Shown here piece after piece: positions 8,715 through 17,248 of a stretch of 64,000 nucleotides of DNA. The stretch comes from PALSA-129 sp963842505 (GTDB lineage: Bacteria > Acidobacteriota > Terriglobia > Bryobacterales > Bryobacteraceae). The notes under the pieces are model-generated. The model saw only the letters and a program-made list of their open reading frames with translations. It was not told the DNA's origin and made no database searches. The DNA lies in NCBI GenBank assembly GCA_963842505.1, contig CAWJGZ010000004.1:806001-870000 (forward strand), written 5' to 3'. The position numbers were made by a program, and so were the translations under genes. Position 1 is the stretch's first letter; the number at the start of each line of letters is the position of its first letter.

Positions 8715-10490
8715 TCACTTGACCTCGATAGTCTGCGCGGAGCTCGCCATACGCCCTTCGACCGATTCCTGAACGACTCCGCGCAATCGGTACACTCCGG
8801 GAGGCGCTTCGAGGTTGAGTACGCCGTTGATGCCGGTTCCGGACAAACGCGCATACGTGGCATCGGTAAGGGCGAAATCCATAGTGCCCTCCTTGGCCGC
8901 GACGAGGTTTCCTTTCGCGTCCAGAAGGGCCGCTACCAGTTCCAGTTGCTCCACCCGCCGATCACCGTTTTTGGGGAACGGCAATTTCCCGATGTCGACG
9001 TGGATCTGAACCCTGAGCGTCACCATCCCCTTTGCGTGCCCGGCTGGCTGGTAGGTGAGCGTAGCCGGCAACTCCTGTAACGTCGAGTCGCCCATCACCT
9101 CGTGATCCAGCTTCTGCCGCCGATGCGTGGAGTCGGGCGTCTCCTTCGGGAGCGCGAAATAGCCCGGACGCGCTTGGATGACGTACGGGTTGGACCCAAT
9201 CAGCCGCACTTTCAGTCTGCGATAACTTCCGTCGGCGGCGATCTCATCGGGGTGGAAACCGAGCACGTAACTCACGTCCGGGATGGAGCCCAATTGGCGA
9301 AATCCAAACGCCAGATCGTTATTGTTCCGGAAGAACAATCCTCCGGTGCTCTGCGCGAAATAGGCCATGGCGTCGGTGGCAGTCGCGAGGCGGCTGCCCA
9401 ACGAACCAACTTCGAACTGGTAAGTAGACGTAGGCAGCGCCATCTCCTCCAGAGGCTCGCTCAAGGGTCTCACCGGAGCCTCGGTGTAAAGCCCTTTGGC
9501 GTCCAGAGCATTGATCACGATGCCGGCGTGCAGAGCCTGGTTGATCAACCGGTCGCGTTGGCGTTCCAGGGTTCCCGAAATGAAGCCGGAGGAGGCCAGC
9601 AGGAGTAAACGACGGCCCTGCATGTTCGCCAGAGCGCTCACTGCGCCCCCGATGGCGTCGAGAGTCGCTTGCGATACGACCCTAGCCTGGGCCCACGTTT
9701 GCTCGGCCTGCCCCTTGATCATTTGAACCCATGGATCTTCACCCGGCTTGCGGCTTTGGGTGTAGGCTGAGGTCACGTCATCAGGTCTATTGCTGCACAC
9801 CTTGGCCTCATCCGTGGCGGCATGGAGGGCGGCCGGATCCAACAAGACGGCAATCAGGTAGGCCTGGTAAGGAGTGATACGCGGGCAAACCGTCTGGCCG
9901 GCCTCTGAAAGCCTGGGGTGTGGCTTCAGCTTGTCGATCGCCGCCATCAGCGCCGGTTTCCCGGTCGTGAAGTCGAGCACGTTCCCCGAGGAAGCAAACA
10001 TGGCAACCCGGTCGCCGGCATCCAGACCTTCGTTGACAAATCGGCGCGCCGCGGTTTGAGCATGTTGCAGGTCGACGCCGTTGGTGTTTAAGTCGTCAAA
10101 AAAAAGGGCGATGAAGCGGGGCGGCCGCGCGGCCATGGACGGCGATTGCGGGGTAATTGCAGGAGCGCGAGTTCCGGTGAGCGGAGACGCGGCGACACCC
10201 GCGCCGCTTTCCACCGCGAAGTATGTGATCTCCCGCGGCGCCCCCTGATCAAGCAACTGAAAATCCTTTTGCCCCAGGCCGGGAATCGCGTGTCCGTTAT
10301 GGCCACGCACGACGGTTCCAACCTCCACGAGGTCGCTCTCAGCCCGCAAAGTGAGTGACCCAGGAGCGTAAGGCTTGGCGCTGACGCGCACCTCCGGGGG
10401 AAGCCGGCTCTCTTGCGCGTGGATCGCAATCGCGCAGGCAAAGCCGACGACGAGCGCTACCGTTCGACGGGCGGTGAAAACGAAGTCCAT
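8715..10490 (-). CDS. Secreted VWFA-domain protein (acidobacterial VWFA-related family)
   Basis: A 591-residue exported protein. The signal peptide runs from MDFVFTARRTVALVVGFACA to the cut after AIHAQ. An N-terminal domain follows with VEVGTVVRGHNGHAIPGLGQ and FQLLDQG, typical of the TIGR03436-like acidobacterial VWFA family. The von Willebrand A fold (FIALFFDDLNTNG, then GDRVAMFASSG) spans about residues 125-370. Its MIDAS motif is unusual: FDDLN replaces the standard DxSxS. The C-terminal half is beta-rich. ATG 10490 is chosen because longer versions would place 48 non-signal residues before the signal peptide; GGAGG lies about 12 bases upstream. Role unknown; adhesion or periplasmic protein binding is the general expectation for this fold. 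Confidence 0.85.
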   Translation of the reverse strand: MDFVFTARRTVALVVGFACAIAIHAQESRLPPEVRVSAKPYAPGSLTLRAESDLVEVGTVVRGHNGHAIPGLGQKDFQLLDQGAPREITYFAVESGAGVAASPLTGTRAPAITPQSPSMAARPPRFIALFFDDLNTNGVDLQHAQTAARRFVNEGLDAGDRVAMFASSGNVLDFTTGKPALMAAIDKLKPHPRLSEAGQTVCPRITPYQAYLIAVLLDPAALHAATDEAKVCSNRPDDVTSAYTQSRKPGEDPWVQMIKGQAEQTWAQARVVSQATLDAIGGAVSALANMQGRRLLLLASSGFISGTLERQRDRLINQALHAGIVINALDAKGLYTEAPVRPLSEPLEEMALPTSTYQFEVGSLGSRLATATDAMAYFAQSTGGLFFRNNNDLAFGFRQLGSIPDVSYVLGFHPDEIAADGSYRRLKVRLIGSNPYVIQARPGYFALPKETPDSTHRRQKLDHEVMGDSTLQELPATLTYQPAGHAKGMVTLRVQIHVDIGKLPFPKNGDRRVEQLELVAALLDAKGNLVAAKEGTMDFALTDATYARLSGTGINGVLNLEAPPGVYRLRGVVQESVEGRMASSAQTIEVK

Positions 10491-10537
10491 CAGGTGGACC
10501 CGCCTCCGATATTGTATCAGTCGTACCCTTTTCGTCA

Positions 10538-12010
10538 TTACCTGACGACAACGAACCTGCCGTCGCGGTAATCGATTACGTGTTCCGCGCGAGAGAGATC
10601 CTGTGGCGTATGGCGGGCCACAGCCTCCTGCCAAATGGTGATGGAGCGGTCATGGAAAAACAACTGGGCGATGTGGGCCATATCAAAAGTGCGTAGCGGA
10701 TCGTCCAGGAATGCCACCACGGTGTGCGGACGCGGGTGTATGGGCAGCGCTTCCAGTTGCCGGATGACGGGGGCGATGTCCGCACCCATATCGGCCAGCG
10801 CGTGATTGGTGTACCCATTGCGGTACGGCAGATTTTGGCGCCACCAGAAGAACACCGCGGCCGCCACCAGCATCACGATGGCGAGCCGGCTCGCCAGGCG
10901 GCGCCAAGGCAGGACCGTCTGCAGAAGGGCGGCAATTCCGTTGGCCGAGCCAGCTAGAATCAGCGCCGTGAAAATGGCCCATCCAACCAGTGGAATATAC
11001 AGGCATGGACCGGAGCGATCCTCCAGAAATTCCACAGGCAGCGGGCCAACCACCATCACAATCCAGCAGAACCGAAGAACCGGAAGACGGCTGAACCACG
11101 CCAGGCCAGTGATTGCTATCCACATCGCAACCATGCGCTTTGTGGAAAGGTTATTGAGAAAGAGGAGGTCACCAAAGGCACTTCGCTGTGAATGAAGCAG
11201 CCGGTGGAGAGAAAATTCCAGGCCGTATGCCGGCTGTCTGGCTAAGGCTTCCGATGCAAAGAGAATCCCGTAAACGCTGAGAAGCGCGAGCCCCGCGGCC
11301 AGCAGCGGCGCCCGTGCCGGACCACCCAGCCAACGGAGAAGATCCCGCGGCTTCCACCGCGTGGGCGGGTGATAGATCCACTCATAGGCGAGCAGCACAA
11401 CCGGCAGAGTTACAGCCATTTCTTTGGAATTGAGGGCGCATAATGCGAGGAGCAGAAAGGCCGCTGTCTCAATGGCGCGGAGCGGGCGGCCCTGGCCGCG
11501 AATGCGAATGTAATAGACAGTTGCGGCGAGATAGAAGAAGCAACATAAGATGTCGTAGATGAAGCCGGTATCGTAGTACAGCGCCGGCATACCGCCGTGA
11601 TAACACATCACCAGGGCTGCCAGCCCGGCCGGCAGTTCAGCGCAACCCAACAATCGTGCGACGCGGTAAGTCAGATAGACATTGGCGGCGACGATCAGCA
11701 AAGCGAAGAAATGAAAGAGAAAGGGATGCAGCCCGGCCAGGCTGAAGATAGCCATATAAAAGCAGCCTCCCATGGGACGGTAGTAACCGCTCCAGGGGGC
11801 CATTTGGATGAGAGCCAGCTTCAGGGGCGAAAGTTTGAAATAGTAGTCCATGTTCATCATGTCGTCGCCAGAGAAACGGGCGCCGAAGATGTGCCACACG
11901 AAGTACAAATAGTAGACCAGCAGAAAAGCCACGGACGCGGGTTTGCGCAGGCGGTTCCAGGCCGGAGCGCGTGCTTCGAGCGGCGTCTCAGGCCGTATTA
12001 GGGAGCGCAT
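10538..12010 (-). CDS. Polytopic membrane protein, GT-C glycosyltransferase-like
   Basis: A 490-residue integral membrane protein with about ten to twelve hydrophobic helices. An early acidic pair (SGDDMMNMDYY) follows the first helix, and a soluble C-terminal tail of about 100 residues follows the last. A DD or DE pair after TM1 and a periplasmic tail are the general layout of GT-C (PMT/GT39-like) lipid-sugar-dependent glycosyltransferases. No family signature is decisive, so this is a fold-level call. ATG 12010 and GTG 12016 are both possible starts. It ends 48 bases before the start of the VWFA gene on the same strand, and the two may be co-transcribed. Confidence 0.7.
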   Translation of the reverse strand: MRSLIRPETPLEARAPAWNRLRKPASVAFLLVYYLYFVWHIFGARFSGDDMMNMDYYFKLSPLKLALIQMAPWSGYYRPMGGCFYMAIFSLAGLHPFLFHFFALLIVAANVYLTYRVARLLGCAELPAGLAALVMCYHGGMPALYYDTGFIYDILCCFFYLAATVYYIRIRGQGRPLRAIETAAFLLLALCALNSKEMAVTLPVVLLAYEWIYHPPTRWKPRDLLRWLGGPARAPLLAAGLALLSVYGILFASEALARQPAYGLEFSLHRLLHSQRSAFGDLLFLNNLSTKRMVAMWIAITGLAWFSRLPVLRFCWIVMVVGPLPVEFLEDRSGPCLYIPLVGWAIFTALILAGSANGIAALLQTVLPWRRLASRLAIVMLVAAAVFFWWRQNLPYRNGYTNHALADMGADIAPVIRQLEALPIHPRPHTVVAFLDDPLRTFDMAHIAQLFFHDRSITIWQEAVARHTPQDLSRAEHVIDYRDGRFVVVR

Positions 12011-12142
12011 GCACACATTCTAGATCGAAGCGAGGCGGACACAGCCCGGGCACCGTACCGCGCCGCCGCCGTTCGCCGGTAAGCTCCGCGCGTTCGCCGA
12101 AAAGGGCGGGATTCAGGCGGAAAGCGCGGTTAGGCTCAGAGC

Positions 12143-12935
12143 ATGGAAAACAATAATCCTCGTCAAAACGGCGACCCCGACAACCGGCGCATGCTGGTGG
12201 GTATCCACATGGGATCGTCGCACCTCACCGGCGGGCTGATCCTGGTTGCGATCGGGGTGCTGTTCCTGCTCGGAAATTTGAACATCGTGCACTCGAGCTA
12301 CTGGATCTCGTACTGGCCGGTCATCCTGATTGTCATCGGATTGGTGCAACTGGTGGATTCGACATCCTCCAGCGGACGGGTCGGCGGCGGAGTGATGCTG
12401 GTGGTGGGCGGGCTGTTTCTGGCCGACAACCTGGGGTACCTCAGCTTTCCCATCTGGAATCTCTGGCCGCTGATTCTGATTGGCGTAGGTCTCGATGATG
12501 CTGTGGAACCGCGCCGGATTTGTGGCCGGCACACGAACCAGGGATAGAAGAGACAGGTGCTGGAACTGGCAGGACGAGAGCGCCGGCTTTACCAGCACCA
12601 GCGGCTATGTGCACGAGTTCGCCATCTTTGGAGGCTCCAAACGCACGGTGGTAGCGCAGGATTTCCGTGGCGGCAAGGTCGCCGTAATCTTCGGCGGCGT
12701 CACGCTCGATCTGACCGGCGCCGCCATGGCGGAAGACGTCGCGGTGCTGCATGTTTCGGCGCTCTACGGCGGCGTGTCCATCAAGATTCCAACCACCTGG
12801 AACGCGGAGGTTCACGGCGCCGGCATCTTCGGCGGATTCGGCGACCACTCCGTTCATCCGCCTGCCATGCCCGGAATGAAGCGGCTGATCGTGAGGGGCG
12901 GGGCGGTCTTCGGCGGCGTGGGGATCAAGAACTGA
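12143..12935 (+). CDS. LiaF-like membrane protein (DUF5668 plus LiaF C-terminal domain), frame broken at 12494
   Basis: The first part (12143-12547 as read) holds four short hydrophobic helices in two pairs (LTGGLILVAIGVLFLLGNLN, YWPVILIVIGLVQL and so on), the DUF5668 arrangement. The second part (from ATG 12495 to 12935) is a beta-helical domain with repeated FGG elements (AIFGGSKRT, VIFGGVTLD, ALYGGVSI, GIFGGFGD), as in LiaF/YvqF cell-envelope-stress proteins. Dropping the G at 12494 turns LILIGVGLDDAV into LILIGVGLMMLWNR and makes one protein of about 263 residues. Two overlapping genes are the alternative. The gene ends seven bases before a LytS-like kinase, so an envelope-stress sensing unit is a reasonable inference. 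Confidence 0.75.
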
Positions 12936-12941
12936 GGCGTC

Positions 12942-14021
12942 ATGCATCCGCTTCTGGAATCGCCTCGGCGCATTCTGCTTTACCTGGCGGCGTGGCTGCC
13001 CATTCTGGGGTTGCTCACGTACGTGATGTGGGCTTCGGGAAAGATGACGTGGACCGACGGCGCCGCCGTCCTGACGCCGGCCTGCGCGGTCTACGCCTTC
13101 GCGTGCCTGTCGCCGTGGTATCTGTGCGCCACCCAGCCGCTGCGGTTCGCCAACTGGCAGGGACTGCTGGCCACTTTCGGCGCGGCAGCGCTGGTATGCA
13201 GCCTGGTGCTGGTGGGCGGCGCCTGGATGACGGCGTCGGCGCTGGTGCAGTTGAAAGTGCTGCCGGGCCTGGAGCAGCGCCTCGCAGGCCACCTCGGGCT
13301 TTTGCTCGGAATGGGCGTGCTGCTGTATCTGCTGTCTTCCGGTTTGCACTACGCCGCGCTGGCGATGATGGAGTCTCGGGATGCCGAACGCCGCGCCGCC
13401 GAAGCCCGGACTTTGGCGCGTGAAGCCGAACTGGCCGCACTGCGCACCCAGCTCAACCCGCACTTTTTATTTAACAGCCTGCACTCGATTTCCACGCTGG
13501 CCACCCAGGATGGCGCACGGGCACGCACGATGTGCATCCGGCTGGCCGATTTTCTGCGCACCAGCCTGGGATTGGGGAACCGCGACAGTATCACGCTGGA
13601 CGAAGAACTGGCGCTGGCGAAATCCTACCTGGAAGTGGAGCAAGTGCGCTTCGGCGACCGGCTGCGCGTGGTGGAAGAGATCGAAGCGGGATGCCGCGAG
13701 TGCGCGGTGCCGGCGCTGCTGCTGCAACCCTTGGTGGAGAACGCCGTGAAGCACGGAATCGCCGGACTGGTGGAAGGCGGATCGATTCGCCTGGCGGTGG
13801 AGCGCTCCGGCGAAGCCGTCGCGATTACCGTGGAGAATGGCTTCGACGCGGAAATGCCCCCGCCGCGCAGCCTGGGGATGGGGCTCACGCATGTGCGGCG
13901 GCGTCTCGCAGTCCGCTACGGCGAAGCGGCCAGCTTCGACGCGCGGGCCTACGGGGGACTCTTCAGGGTGGTGTTGCGGCTTCCCTGCGAATCGCCCATG
14001 GCTTCCAGCAGCCTGACGTAG
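12942..14021 (+). CDS. LytS-type sensor histidine kinase
   Basis: Membrane histidine kinase of 359 residues. Four or so transmembrane helices occupy residues 10-145, a short coiled linker rich in Ala/Glu/Arg follows, and then the His_kinase domain with QLNPHFLFNSLHS, whose His is near residue 172. A HATPase-like domain follows, with LLQPLVENAVKHG as N-box and SLGMGLTHVRRRL as G-box. This kinase class partners LytTR response regulators, and one lies immediately downstream on the opposite strand. The LiaF-like gene is directly upstream with seven bases between them. The C-terminal end overlaps the 3' end of the regulator by 73 bases. Confidence 0.93.
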   Translation: MHPLLESPRRILLYLAAWLPILGLLTYVMWASGKMTWTDGAAVLTPACAVYAFACLSPWYLCATQPLRFANWQGLLATFGAAALVCSLVLVGGAWMTASALVQLKVLPGLEQRLAGHLGLLLGMGVLLYLLSSGLHYAALAMMESRDAERRAAEARTLAREAELAALRTQLNPHFLFNSLHSISTLATQDGARARTMCIRLADFLRTSLGLGNRDSITLDEELALAKSYLEVEQVRFGDRLRVVEEIEAGCRECAVPALLLQPLVENAVKHGIAGLVEGGSIRLAVERSGEAVAITVENGFDAEMPPPRSLGMGLTHVRRRLAVRYGEAASFDARAYGGLFRVVLRLPCESPMASSSLT

Positions 14022-14731
14022 CCGGAGCGGCTGATGGGCAAACGGGCGCCATCGGCGAGAATCGCGATGCGGCTCTCTTTGCCATAGGGTTCTATGCGCA
14101 CAATCCGTTCCAGGTTGACGATGGCGGAACGATGGATGCGCACGAAGCGCCCCGGATCGAGCGAACCCTCGAGCGCCGCAATGGGCTGCTGCTTGAGATA
14201 ACTCTTGCCGCCGCTGTGGAGCGCCACGTAGTCGTCCTGCGCTTCCACGTAGTCCAGCTTTTCGATGGGGATGATATGGACCCGCGGACCGTCCTTGACG
14301 ACAATGCGCGGCGGAAACTGGCCTGGGATCCGCGCGGCCTGCGCCAGACCGGTGGGCAGGCGGCTTTCTCCCAAGCGCGACTTGGCTCGGCCGAGAGCCA
14401 CTTCGAAGCGCTCCGCGCTGAAAGGCTTGAGCAGGTAGTCGACGGCGTGAGCGTCAAAAGCCCGCATGGCATACTGGTCGTAGGCGGTCACAAAGATGAC
14501 TGCCGGACCCGGCTCGATCAGCTCCAAGACCTCGAAACCATTCAACTTAGGCATCTGGACATCCAGCAAGAGAATGTCCGGACGGGTCTCCCCTATGGCT
14601 TTGACCGCCTCAAACCCGTTGGAGCATTCGGCCGCAATCTCCACTTCCGGGTGCGGGCGGAGCATTTCCCGGAGGAACAGGCGCGCCAATTCCTCGTCAT
14701 CTACGATTACAGCTCGTAAGGTGCTTGCCAT
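13949..14731 (-). CDS. LytTR-family response regulator
   Basis: A 260-residue response regulator with a receiver domain (VIVDDEELA at 8-16, phospho-acceptor D57 in LLLDVQMPKLNG, switch VTAYDQYA, LLKPF). A LytTR DNA-binding domain follows (IPIEKLDYVEAQDDYVALH, FVRIHRSAIVNLERI, LPISRSGYVRLLEAM). It is very likely the partner of the LytS-like kinase encoded on the other strand. The start at ATG 14731 fits the domain edge. Its last roughly 15 residues extend beyond the LytTR fold and are encoded in the antisense of the kinase C-terminus, an unusual convergent overlap. Confidence 0.93.
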   Translation of the reverse strand: MASTLRAVIVDDEELARLFLREMLRPHPEVEIAAECSNGFEAVKAIGETRPDILLLDVQMPKLNGFEVLELIEPGPAVIFVTAYDQYAMRAFDAHAVDYLLKPFSAERFEVALGRAKSRLGESRLPTGLAQAARIPGQFPPRIVVKDGPRVHIIPIEKLDYVEAQDDYVALHSGGKSYLKQQPIAALEGSLDPGRFVRIHRSAIVNLERIVRIEPYGKESRIAILADGARLPISRSGYVRLLEAMGDSQGSRNTTLKSPP

Positions 14732-14833
14732 CAATGAATTAACCCTGGTTTCCGGGCCCCGGGCAGCCAATCGATAGCCCTAAAGATTTGTCGCCGACAT
14801 AATTAATGTACACCGGGCGGTAACATTAGCGTC

Positions 14834-14857
14834 CTCCCAAACCGCCATTTGTGGGAG
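14834..14857. repeat. Short inverted repeat in the LytTR/hypothetical gene divergent region
   Basis: CTCCCA at 14834-14839 pairs with TGGGAG at 14852-14857, with nearly complementary AAA/TTT next to the arms. It sits between the divergently transcribed LytTR regulator and the small helical protein. It could be an operator or the stem of a leader hairpin. I cannot tell which by eye. Confidence 0.3.
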
Positions 14858-14910
14858 AATAAATAAACCTTAATCATATTGAGCCACCCGCGCAGGGAGG
14901 CAGGAAAGGC

Positions 14911-15246
14911 GTGTTTGTGAGCTATCAAGCCGAAACGCCGTTTGACAACATTGAAGGCTCGAGCGAGTATGTAGCGTTGCTTGCCGAAGCCCTCGATGAA
15001 GCCCGGCGTGACGTGGAGGCGGAAATCGCAGCAGCCGACCGCGCCGGCGCCGACCGGCGCAAGAAAGCGCTGCTGCTGGTTGCCTTCAATCTCGCCAAAC
15101 TCAACCTCCATATCACCTCCAGCCGGCGCATCCTCAACGACCTTCGCAGTTTGAGGCGTTTGCTGCTGGCGGAGCGCAGTTTGCCCGTGCAGGAATTGCC
15201 ATCGCAGGAAGAGAATCGGGTTGCCGCAGCAGGCGGCACAGCGTAG
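14911..15246 (+). CDS. Small helical protein of unknown function
   Basis: A 111-residue, mostly helical cytoplasmic protein (MFVSYQAETPFDNIEGSSEY, then LLAEALDEARRDVEAEIAAA and a basic segment SSRRILNDLRSLRRLLLAER). It starts with GTG 14911, preceded by two purine-rich stretches (GGGAGG at 14895 and AGGAAAGG at 14902). An opposite-strand frame of similar length exists, but it lacks this ribosome-binding site and looks like the complement. I believe similar small proteins occur in Solibacter relatives, but I cannot name a family. Coiled-coil character suggests protein-protein interaction; the function is unknown. Confidence 0.65.
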   Translation: MFVSYQAETPFDNIEGSSEYVALLAEALDEARRDVEAEIAAADRAGADRRKKALLLVAFNLAKLNLHITSSRRILNDLRSLRRLLLAERSLPVQELPSQEENRVAAAGGTA

Positions 15247-15394
15247 CACGAGGGGTTTGAAGAATTCGGGGTACCAGCCGTGGCAAAAGTGCCACTGAGT
15301 AGAGGTGTACTATTGTCTATTAGGCATTCGCGCGCACTTCTTTTTCCAATTGCATAATTCAACGCCAAGTGTCCGTTTTTACAGCGGTTTTCTC

Positions 15395-15424
15395 TTGACA
15401 GAAATGTTCTGCAAGCCTTAGAAT
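15395..15424 (+). promoter_or_regulatory. Candidate sigma-70 promoter for the CarD-like gene
   Basis: A perfect -35 box TTGACA (15395-15400) and a good -10 box TAGAAT (15419-15424) are separated by 18 bases. The implied transcript starts near 15431 and gives a leader of about 55 bases to the CarD-like start codon. This is the cleanest consensus promoter in the window together with the one upstream of rpsA. Confidence 0.65.
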
Positions 15425-15430
15425 TCTAGA

Positions 15431-15454
15431 GTTGTTGCATTACCATGCAATAAC
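15431..15454. promoter_or_regulatory. Inverted repeat at the transcription start of the CarD-like gene
   Basis: The arms GTTGTTGCAT (15431-15440) and ATGCAATAAC (15445-15454) match at nine of ten positions around a TACC spacer. The dyad begins at the predicted +1 position of the promoter just upstream. A repressor bound here would block transcription start or early elongation, and in RNA it could form a small hairpin. The binding protein is unknown. Confidence 0.5.
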
Positions 15455-15486
15455 ACCTGAATACGGTGGTTGGTGGGGGACCCCGG

Positions 15487-15939
15487 ATGACTTTTCAGAT
15501 CGGCGATAAAGTGGTCTATCCTAACCAGGGAGTCGGGACCATAGAAAATATCAGCAGCCGTCCCTTCGGGTCGGCCTTCGAGCGATTCTATCTTCTGCGT
15601 TTGGGGTGCAACAGCATGACCGTGATGGTGCCCCTTTCCAACGCCGCCAATATCGGCCTAAGAAGAGTGACCAAGGACCGCGAGATTGCACGGGTGCTTT
15701 CCTATCTTTCCAACGGCTGGTGCGAGATCAAGGTGGATTGGAAAGTGCGCTTCAAAGAGAATTCCGAACGCATGCAGAGCGGACACTTGTTGCAGGCGGC
15801 GGAGGTACTCAAGAGCCTCTTGCAGCTCCATGGGGACAAGCCGCTCTCTTTCCGGGAAAAGAAGATGCTAGAACGCGCGCGGCACATGCTGGTGTCGGAA
15901 ATCTCGATCTCGCGGTCGGTTCTCGGAGTTGCAAGCTAG
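15487..15939 (+). CDS. CarD-like RNA polymerase-interacting regulator, C-terminus probably frameshifted
   Basis: CarD/CdnL-type transcription factor. The N-terminal RNA-polymerase-interaction (Tudor-like) domain reads MTFQIGDKVVYPNQGVGTIE, then FYLLRLGCNSMTVMVPL. A helical DNA-binding domain follows, containing REKKMLERARHMLVSEISIS. As read, it stops at 15939 after SVLGVAS. In the next frame the sequence continues SELQASSVLQRALAKAGLKL and stops at 15997, which is how CarD proteins usually end. One extra base around 15918-15919 would account for the break and restore about 169 residues. The start at ATG 15487 follows a G-rich ribosome-binding site. It is probably expressed from the TTGACA/TAGAAT promoter upstream. 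Confidence 0.88.
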   Translation: MTFQIGDKVVYPNQGVGTIENISSRPFGSAFERFYLLRLGCNSMTVMVPLSNAANIGLRRVTKDREIARVLSYLSNGWCEIKVDWKVRFKENSERMQSGHLLQAAEVLKSLLQLHGDKPLSFREKKMLERARHMLVSEISISRSVLGVAS

Positions 15940-16121
15940 CAGCGTGCTGCAGCGCGCGCTGGCCAAAGCCGGACTAAAGCTGCCCGCCAATCCGTAAAAA
16001 TCTGTCGCGGCAAGCCGCAGCTAGTGGTATTATGCCTCCCTGATGGGACGCGCGTGGTCCGGGTGAAAGAGAAACCAAACCTGGGCTGGGGAAGCGACGT
16101 ATCCATCAACGAAAGGCCACC

Positions 16122-16817
16122 ATGTTCTGCCACCATTGCGGTACTCAAGTCGCCGACGATGTCCAATTCTGCCCCAAGTGCGGCCAGTCAGTTGCGGAAT
16201 CGCCACTAGCCGCGGGCGGAAAGCCGTCCACGCCGTTTGTGCCTCGCGCCGGGATCAAGGCCGAAGGAGGCCGGTGGATCAGCGAGGGATTCGATCTGGT
16301 CAAGAAGGACCTGGGCAACTACATCCTGATCGCGCTGATTTTTCTCCTGCTCAACGGCGTGCCGCTGATTCAGGGCGCGCTGATTGCGGGCTTCCACATT
16401 TTCACTATGAAGAAGCTGATGGGCCGCAAGGCGGAGTTCGGCGACCTGTTCAAGGGCTTCAACTTCTTTGTGCCGACGCTGGTCGCGTCGCTGCTGATCT
16501 CGATCTTCACCCTCGCGGGCACGCTGCTGTGCATCATCCCGGGACTGGTGGTCGCGGCCATGTACAAGTTCACCTATCTGTTCATCGTGGATAAGCGGAT
16601 GGACTTTTGGCCCGCCATGCAGGCCAGCCACGCGGTGGTGAAGAACGATTACTTCGGCTTCACGATGTTTCTGATACTGGCATTCCTGGTGAACGTGCTG
16701 GGATTCATCTGCTGCCTGGTGGGACTCCTGGTGACTATTCCGCTAACATTCGCGGCTATCACGATTGCCTATAAGGAACTGGTCGGGTTTGAGCCGAACA
16801 CCGTGGATGCACTTTAG
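16122..16817 (+). CDS. Zinc-ribbon membrane protein
   Basis: A 231-residue protein with an N-terminal zinc ribbon made of two CxxC pairs (FCHHCGTQVADDVQFCPKCG, residues 2-21), a flexible linker, and four to five transmembrane helices in the remainder (NYILIALIFLLL, TLVASLLISIFTLAG, FTMFLILAFLVNVLGFICC, LLVTIPLTFAAITI). The body resembles DUF975-like membrane proteins. It ends three bases before a DUF2752 gene and is probably co-transcribed with it. Function unknown. Confidence 0.8.
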   Translation: MFCHHCGTQVADDVQFCPKCGQSVAESPLAAGGKPSTPFVPRAGIKAEGGRWISEGFDLVKKDLGNYILIALIFLLLNGVPLIQGALIAGFHIFTMKKLMGRKAEFGDLFKGFNFFVPTLVASLLISIFTLAGTLLCIIPGLVVAAMYKFTYLFIVDKRMDFWPAMQASHAVVKNDYFGFTMFLILAFLVNVLGFICCLVGLLVTIPLTFAAITIAYKELVGFEPNTVDAL

Positions 16818-16820
16818 ACT

Positions 16821-17150
16821 ATGGCCTCGCGAGCGTGGCTGCGCATGGCCGGCGCGGCGGCCGTGCTGGCCGTGCTGGTCGCGGTTTCGCTACCGGCGGA
16901 TCCCAAATTCCGGCTGTGCCCGTTTCACTGGCTGACGGGGCGCCCGTGCCCGCTCTGCGGCCTCACGCGCGGCCTGTTCGCGCTGGCCAAAGGCCATTGG
17001 AGCGCGGCAATTCATTTCAATGCGCTGACGCCGCTGGCCTGCGTGATGATCTTCTCGCTGTTCTGGGACCGCCCGTGGCGCGCGCGCCTGTGGACATTCG
17101 GGATTGTGGCATTCGCGGTCTACGGCATTTGCCGGGCGGCAATGGCGTAG
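16821..17150 (+). CDS. DUF2752 membrane protein
   Basis: A 109-residue membrane protein. The DUF2752 signature CPFHWLTGRPCPLCGLTRG is near residues 33-51 and is followed by the usual SAAIHFNALTPL. Three hydrophobic helices are visible. The conserved cysteines could bind metal or form disulfides; no activity is known for the family. It follows the zinc-ribbon membrane gene after three bases. Confidence 0.82.
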   Translation: MASRAWLRMAGAAAVLAVLVAVSLPADPKFRLCPFHWLTGRPCPLCGLTRGLFALAKGHWSAAIHFNALTPLACVMIFSLFWDRPWRARLWTFGIVAFAVYGICRAAMA

Positions 17151-17248
17151 GCGCCGAAGGCCAGGAGTTCATGGTGAGTGGTCCGGCGCTTAGCAAGGAG
17201 ATGCACCCCGCCTCGGAATCGGGCACGGTTGCGGCTGTGCCGGATTAC

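Noticed and set aside
14803..15249. Minus-strand frame of 148 codons opposite the small helical protein
   Set aside because: The plus strand has the better ribosome-binding site and a natural helical composition.
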